A stretch of 9,002 nt of DNA from an uncultured Campylobacter sp. (GTDB lineage Bacteria; Campylobacterota; Campylobacteria; Campylobacterales; Campylobacteraceae): assembly GCF_937949835.1 (NCBI RefSeq), contig NZ_CALEDC010000385.1:1-9002 (forward strand), in the 5' to 3' direction. Position numbers and translations under genes: made by a program. Below, one piece after another: positions 5,965-9,002 of this stretch. Positions within the stretch are counted from its first letter, which is position 1; each line of letters opens with the position of its first letter. A model generated the notes under the pieces. It searched no databases, was not told the DNA's origin, and saw nothing but the letters and a program-made list of their open reading frames with translations.

Positions 5965-6957
5965 ATGCTGATAGATAAGGCTTATGTTTGCGCGCTGAAA
6001 GATCGCGTGATAGGCGGCTGCGGGATTGCAAAGCAGCAGGCGCTAGAGCTGGCGCGATGCGAGGATTTGGGCGCGCTTTTTGCAGCGGCGGATGAGATCA
6101 GGCGCGAGTTTTGCGGCGATAAATTTAATCTCTGTACGATCATAAACGTAAAATCGGGGCGCTGTAGCGAGGACTGCAAATACTGCGCGCAGTCGGCGCA
6201 TTTTAACACGGGCTGCGAGACTTACGGAATTTTGAGCGAGCAGCAGGTGCTAAGCGCCGCGCTTGCAAACGAAGCCGAGCAGACGCACCGCTTTTCGCTC
6301 GTCGCCAGCGGGCGCGGAATTTCTCAAAAAAGCTCCGATCTTAAGGCATACTGCGAGATCTATGAGCGGCTGCGAAGCGAAACGCGGCTGCATCTGTGCG
6401 CCTCGCTGGGAATCGCCTCAAAGCCCGCGCTGGCGCTGCTTAAAGCTAGCGGCGTGCAGACCTATCATCACAATCTCGAGACTTCGCGCAAATTTTATCC
6501 GCAGATCTGCACGACGCACAGATACGACGACCGCATCCAAACGATACAAAACTGCCGCGCCGTGGGGCTTGACGTATGTAGCGGCGGGATTTTCGGGCTG
6601 GGCGAGAGCATGGAAGATCGCATCGATATGGCGCTGCAGCTGCGAGAGCTGGGCGTTAGCTCCGTGCCGATCAATATCCTGACCCCGATCAAGGGCACTC
6701 CGCTGCAAAACGCCGCGCCGCTAGCGCACGATGAAATTTTAAAATCGATCGCGATCTACCGCTTCATCTTGCCGCGCGCGTATCTGCGCTTCGCAGGCGG
6801 CAGGCGGAATTTGGGCGAGCACGTGCGCACGGCGCTTGGATGCGGCATCAACTCGGCGCTTACGGGCAATTTCCTAACCACCACCGGCGATAGCATCGCA
6901 AGCGATAAGGCGCTTGTGGCGCAGTGCGGGTTCGACCTCGCAAAGGGCGCAGATTAG
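5965..6957 (+). CDS. bioB: Biotin synthase, probably Type II (auxiliary 4Fe-4S)
   Basis: This radical-SAM enzyme inserts sulfur into dethiobiotin to make biotin, the last step of the pathway. The 330-residue barrel has the radical-SAM triad in GRCSEDCKYCAQS (Cys67, Cys71, Cys74), then YHHNLETS (167-174), CTTHRYDDR (182-190), VCSGGIFGLGES (204-215), VPINILTPIKGTP (234-246) and AYLRFAGGR (272-280). Of the E. coli 2Fe-2S ligands, Cys128 and Cys188 have counterparts (Cys145, Cys205) and Arg260 matches Arg275, but the Cys97 position is Ser111 (RFSLVASGRG). Extra cysteines occur at Cys50 and Cys57 (FCGDKFNLC) and Cys84 (NTGCETY). This pattern resembles BioBs of obligate anaerobes, reported to carry a second 4Fe-4S cluster. 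AAGGA lies only 3 nt before the ATG, a tight spacing, but there is no better in-frame start. The lipoprotein gene follows after 39 nt; no other bio gene is in view. Confidence 0.96.
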   Translation: MLIDKAYVCALKDRVIGGCGIAKQQALELARCEDLGALFAAADEIRREFCGDKFNLCTIINVKSGRCSEDCKYCAQSAHFNTGCETYGILSEQQVLSAALANEAEQTHRFSLVASGRGISQKSSDLKAYCEIYERLRSETRLHLCASLGIASKPALALLKASGVQTYHHNLETSRKFYPQICTTHRYDDRIQTIQNCRAVGLDVCSGGIFGLGESMEDRIDMALQLRELGVSSVPINILTPIKGTPLQNAAPLAHDEILKSIAIYRFILPRAYLRFAGGRRNLGEHVRTALGCGINSALTGNFLTTTGDSIASDKALVAQCGFDLAKGAD

Positions 6958-6996
6958 CGGCGGTCGGGAATTAAAGATAAAATTTAAGAGGCGGCT

Positions 6997-7422
6997 ATGA
7001 AGTTAAAATTTTTCCTTGCCCTTATTTTAGTCGTGTTGCTTGGCGGCTGCTCGCTGCTCTCGCAGGGCGACGAGGAGGCTTCATTAGTGGCGGACGCGAG
7101 CAGATGCGATGTCGCAAACCCGCTAAGCAAGGAGCAGCCAAACCGCTGTGCGAAGTGGCAAAAGACTGACGCCAAAGTCGCGCAGACGGCGCAAAAGCAA
7201 GCGGTATCGCAAGATACGCTTAATTCATTCAGAGCGGACAGCGCGCAAGCTCAGCAAAGAGCGCAGGAGAGGTATATCGCCACGCAGCAAAGCCTAATGC
7301 AACACCAAGCGCAGCAGCAGATGAGGCAGATGCAGCAGCGGCAAAATATGAGAAATTTACAGAACGAACAGAACTGGAACAGGTTGCGTAATCTGGAAAA
7401 TATAAGCAGCAGCGGGTTTTAG
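6997..7422 (+). CDS. Small Gln-rich lipoprotein, function unknown
   Basis: I do not recognise the family. The 141-residue protein starts with a lipoprotein signal (MKLKFFLALILVVLL) and lipobox LGGC, with Cys18 as the lipidated residue. Residue +2 is Ser, so outer-membrane sorting is expected by the Lol rule. The mature part has a short acidic stretch (24-31), a pair of cysteines (Cys38 and Cys51) that could form a disulfide, and from about residue 60 a Gln/Met/Arg-rich, mostly helical tail (QQQMRQMQQRQNMRN) likely to form a coiled coil. The start is supported by AAGAGG about 7 nt upstream. It lies 39 nt after bioB on the same strand and is probably cotranscribed, though nothing ties it to biotin. 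A long stem-loop directly follows its stop codon. Confidence 0.82.
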   Translation: MKLKFFLALILVVLLGGCSLLSQGDEEASLVADASRCDVANPLSKEQPNRCAKWQKTDAKVAQTAQKQAVSQDTLNSFRADSAQAQQRAQERYIATQQSLMQHQAQQQMRQMQQRQNMRNLQNEQNWNRLRNLENISSSGF

Positions 7423-7423
7423 C

Positions 7424-7458
7424 CGTGAATTAAAATTCGATCTAAATTTTAATTCGCG
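7424..7458 (+). terminator. Long AT-rich stem-loop after the bioB-lipoprotein pair
   Basis: Positions 7424-7437 pair with 7445-7458 in a 14-bp stem (11 bp perfect AT-rich core, one G-U pair and a GC base) around the 7-nt loop CGATCTA, starting 2 nt after the lipoprotein stop codon. No U tract follows on the plus strand, so it may be a weak terminator or an mRNA 3'-end protecting structure. Confidence 0.45.
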
Positions 7459-7601
7459 CGACTTTCATTCTAGAGCAATTAGCCTAGATAAAAAAATATG
7501 ATGAAATTTTAATCAACATACTACAAAATCAAATGAGGTCTTAAATTTCAAGGGCAGGCAGCTAAATGCTAGAAAATTTTAATTGATTTTAAGTGATGAA
7601 A

Positions 7602-7623
7602 TGGTGACCCACAGGGGATTTGA
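7602..7623 (-). repeat. tRNA 3'-end fragment, probable attR of an integrated element
   Basis: Read on the minus strand, these 22 nt fit the tRNA register exactly: TCAAAT (T-loop positions 55-60), CCCCT (T-stem 3' strand), GTGGGTC (acceptor 3' strand), A (discriminator) and CCA. Upstream there is no T-stem 5' strand, anticodon arm or D-arm: the base before TCAAAT is A, not the expected T54, and the DNA turns into an (AT)n run. It is therefore a displaced 3' end, as left when a tyrosine-recombinase element inserts in a tRNA gene at the T-loop. The intact gene should start GACCCAC and carry AGGGG as the 5' strand of its T-stem. I cannot name the tRNA. Confidence 0.72.
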
Positions 7624-7639
7624 TTATAATATATATATC

Positions 7640-7652
7640 GCCTAAAATAGGC
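7640..7652 (-). terminator. Small hairpin downstream of the right-end gene
   Basis: GCCTA at 7640-7644 and TAGGC at 7648-7652 form a 5-bp stem with a 3-nt loop about 100 nt past the stop codon of the right-end gene. The minus strand continues into GATATATATATT rather than a U tract. It is weak as a terminator. Confidence 0.25.
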
Positions 7653-7752
7653 AAGATGTAAATTTTAGTTATACACTTTTTTATACAAAATTTATAGTCA
7701 GCTAAAAAATCAGCAAAAAGTAATCGGCAGGGGGGGATAAATTTAGGCAATC

Positions 7753-9002
7753 TTACCGTGTCGATAGGTTTTTTATCGCGCTATTCGGCTCATCCAATAC
7801 GCTATCATCGATCGATATTAACGTGCCGCCCGTAAGCCCGATGTCGTATTCTACGTCGCGCTCATAAAATCTACGCGTTACGTCGCCATCATCTTGCTGC
7901 GCGTCACCGCTAACGCTGATTACTTTTTCGTCGTCACTTTGCTCTTGCATATCTGTATCTTGCGTGTCGCCGTGTTTGCGAAATTCCGAGCGTATATCCT
8001 GCACCAGAGCAAAAGCCTTACTGCCGATACCTACTACTTTCAGTGCGGTAGTGAGGTAAAGCTGTGACGTGCTAGTAGCTCCTGCGGCGGCAAAGCCACC
8101 GATAGATACTCCTTGTGCCGCATTTACCGCAGAGCTCGCGCCCGCGTTTGTGCCAGCCCAAGAGCTCACGCTTACGCCGTTGTAGAGCTGGCAGGTTTGA
8201 TTTGCTCCACTTGCTCCAGCTACGGCTTGATTTGTCGCGGTGCTCGCGTTTTGAGCGGCGACGGATTGGGTAAAAAGAGATTTTACGGAGAGATAGATCG
8301 AGCCTATTGCGCCTATAAAACCCATCACGCGTCCGAATTTAGCTAAGCTTTTTTTACCCGAAAGAGAGCCTATTGTAGCGATAAATCCACCGACTCCGCC
8401 TATGGTCGCTACAATAGCAGCAATTCCTGACAAGCCTAACGCAGAGCTTCCGCCTATAGTTGCAGTTGCTAATGGAGCATATGTGGCGATCGCCATAAAA
8501 GAAACAACAAAACTCGCTATTATCAGCGCGGCAGAAAGAAGCGTTTTCCAGTGATTAATTTTTGTTTTGCTTTTATAGAGTATGGTGTGATAGGAGTTCC
8601 ATGTCTTTAAAAATTCTCGTATCCCCATGATAGGGCTATTGCTATCCGCATAAAATAAAGGAGCTGCATACGCAGAAAATTCATCAGGGTCTGTTTTTCC
8701 TCCCCTAAACGGATATCCTAAATATAAAAGTCCTCTGTCCGTATCGGCAAAGGCTATATATGCACTAGATGTTTGCCACCCATTTAAAGTGTGATATGTC
8801 GAAACATAGGAGGTTGTCTGCTCATAGTGCATGGCCCCAACGGCGGAGGCGAAAGTATCTACTGATGGATATAACCCAGTTTGTCCTATTATGTTCCCAA
8901 TACTTTTTCCAGCCGAAATACGAAAGCGATAAAAATCGGTTTTTCCAATCCAGAAGCTGTCAGTTATTTGCCCATCATCTGGACCCCTATATGGCTCGCT
9001 AG
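7753..9002 (-). CDS. C-terminal 415 residues of an unrecognised membrane-associated element protein, 5' end beyond the window
   Basis: The frame is open from the right edge (first full codon ends at 9000) to TAA at 7753. A methionine at 8832 could be read as a start giving 359 residues, but the 56 codons before it are protein-like (PDDGQ, FRYRFSAGKSIGNIIG) and the ATG lacks a clear ribosome site, so the gene is treated as partial. In visible numbering, residues 1-145 are Tyr/Phe/Ser-rich and probably soluble beta structure. Three Gly-rich hydrophobic segments follow near 154-181, 183-212 and 222-243, then an Ala/Ser/Thr/Asn/Gly-rich linker (about 246-310), a short hydrophobic helix near 316-330 and an acidic Asp/Gln-rich tail (about 345-415). 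I cannot assign a family. A phage virion or tail component and an element-encoded secreted or pore-like protein are both possible. Its DNA looks less GC-rich than bioB. Confidence 0.7.
   Translation of the reverse strand, partial: SEPYRGPDDGQITDSFWIGKTDFYRFRISAGKSIGNIIGQTGLYPSVDTFASAVGAMHYEQTTSYVSTYHTLNGWQTSSAYIAFADTDRGLLYLGYPFRGGKTDPDEFSAYAAPLFYADSNSPIMGIREFLKTWNSYHTILYKSKTKINHWKTLLSAALIIASFVVSFMAIATYAPLATATIGGSSALGLSGIAAIVATIGGVGGFIATIGSLSGKKSLAKFGRVMGFIGAIGSIYLSVKSLFTQSVAAQNASTATNQAVAGASGANQTCQLYNGVSVSSWAGTNAGASSAVNAAQGVSIGGFAAAGATSTSQLYLTTALKVVGIGSKAFALVQDIRSEFRKHGDTQDTDMQEQSDDEKVISVSGDAQQDDGDVTRRFYERDVEYDIGLTGGTLISIDDSVLDEPNSAIKNLSTR

Larger units (their letters stand above)
7423..7752. 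other. 330-bp gene-free junction between chromosome and element
   Basis: This clearly AT-rich stretch lies between the lipoprotein gene and the convergent right-end gene. From left to right it holds the AT stem-loop at 7424-7458, a short inverted repeat (TCTAG at 7469-7473, CTAGA at 7484-7488), about 110 nt with no recognisable feature, the tRNA 3'-end fragment at 7602-7623, an (AT)n run at 7627-7638, a small hairpin at 7640-7652, and a G7 tract just left of 7737. No credible open frame is seen on either strand. Confidence 0.6.
7602..9002. mobile_element. Left edge of an integrated element (prophage, ICE or genomic island), continues past the window
   Basis: This is inferred from three things: the tRNA 3'-end fragment, whose orientation places the element to the right; the change from core genes (mnmG, bioB) to an unrecognised membrane-associated protein; and the AT-rich junction. 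No integrase, replication or structural gene is identifiable here, so the element type cannot be assigned. The other boundary, with the intact tRNA, should be to the right on the minus strand. Confidence 0.5.

Noticed and set aside
6997..7175. Minus-strand frame opposite the lipoprotein gene.
   Set aside because: The plus strand has a lipoprotein signal, a lipobox and a ribosome site; the opposite frame has none of these.
7753..8832. Reading the right-end gene as complete, starting at the ATG at 8832.
   Set aside because: The frame stays open for 56 protein-like codons to the right edge, and the ATG has no clear ribosome site, so it is more likely an internal methionine.

Overview
The window looks like a stretch of an epsilonproteobacterial chromosome, most likely Campylobacter of the anaerobe-leaning oral group (C. 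gracilis / rectus / showae type; this placement is an inference). Intergenic DNA is full of AAATTT/AAAATTTT words, promoters show only a recognisable -10 box, Shine-Dalgarno sites are short, and the small cytochrome c, MnmG and riboflavin synthase read like Campylobacter proteins. Coding DNA is fairly GC-rich for that genus.

Positions 1-5728 are all coded on the minus strand. Reading in the direction of transcription (right to left): mnmG (tRNA wobble-uridine modification); a gene for an unrecognised membrane protein; a single-chain ABC exporter of the SyrD/PvdE/YojI cyclic-peptide type; a periplasmic monohaem cytochrome c; and riboflavin synthase alpha chain, cut by the left edge. Gaps of about 100-330 bp and separate -10-like boxes suggest mostly single-gene transcription units rather than one operon. 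Two of the gaps share an exact 19-nt repeat, and the cytochrome/ABC gap is crowded with GAATTTCGC inverted repeats.

A 236-bp divergent intergenic region (5729-5964) separates mnmG from a plus-strand pair: bioB (biotin synthase, with a cysteine pattern that fits the anaerobe-associated Type II form better than E. coli BioB) and a small Gln-rich lipoprotein. The pair ends at a long AT-rich stem-loop (7424-7458).

The right end (from about 7602) looks like the edge of an integrated element. A 22-nt minus-strand sequence at 7602-7623 fits exactly the 3' end of a tRNA gene, from the T-loop through the T-stem, acceptor strand and discriminator to CCA, but no tRNA body precedes it. This is the footprint expected of an attachment site (attR). 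Its orientation puts the chromosome on the left (bioB side) and the element on the right, which matches the gene content. The only element gene visible is a minus-strand reading frame open to the right edge. It encodes the last 415 residues of a protein with an aromatic-rich N-terminal part, a clustered hydrophobic Gly-rich region, an Ala/Ser/Thr/Asn-rich linker and an acidic tail. I do not recognise its family. The intact tRNA and an integrase should lie beyond the right edge.
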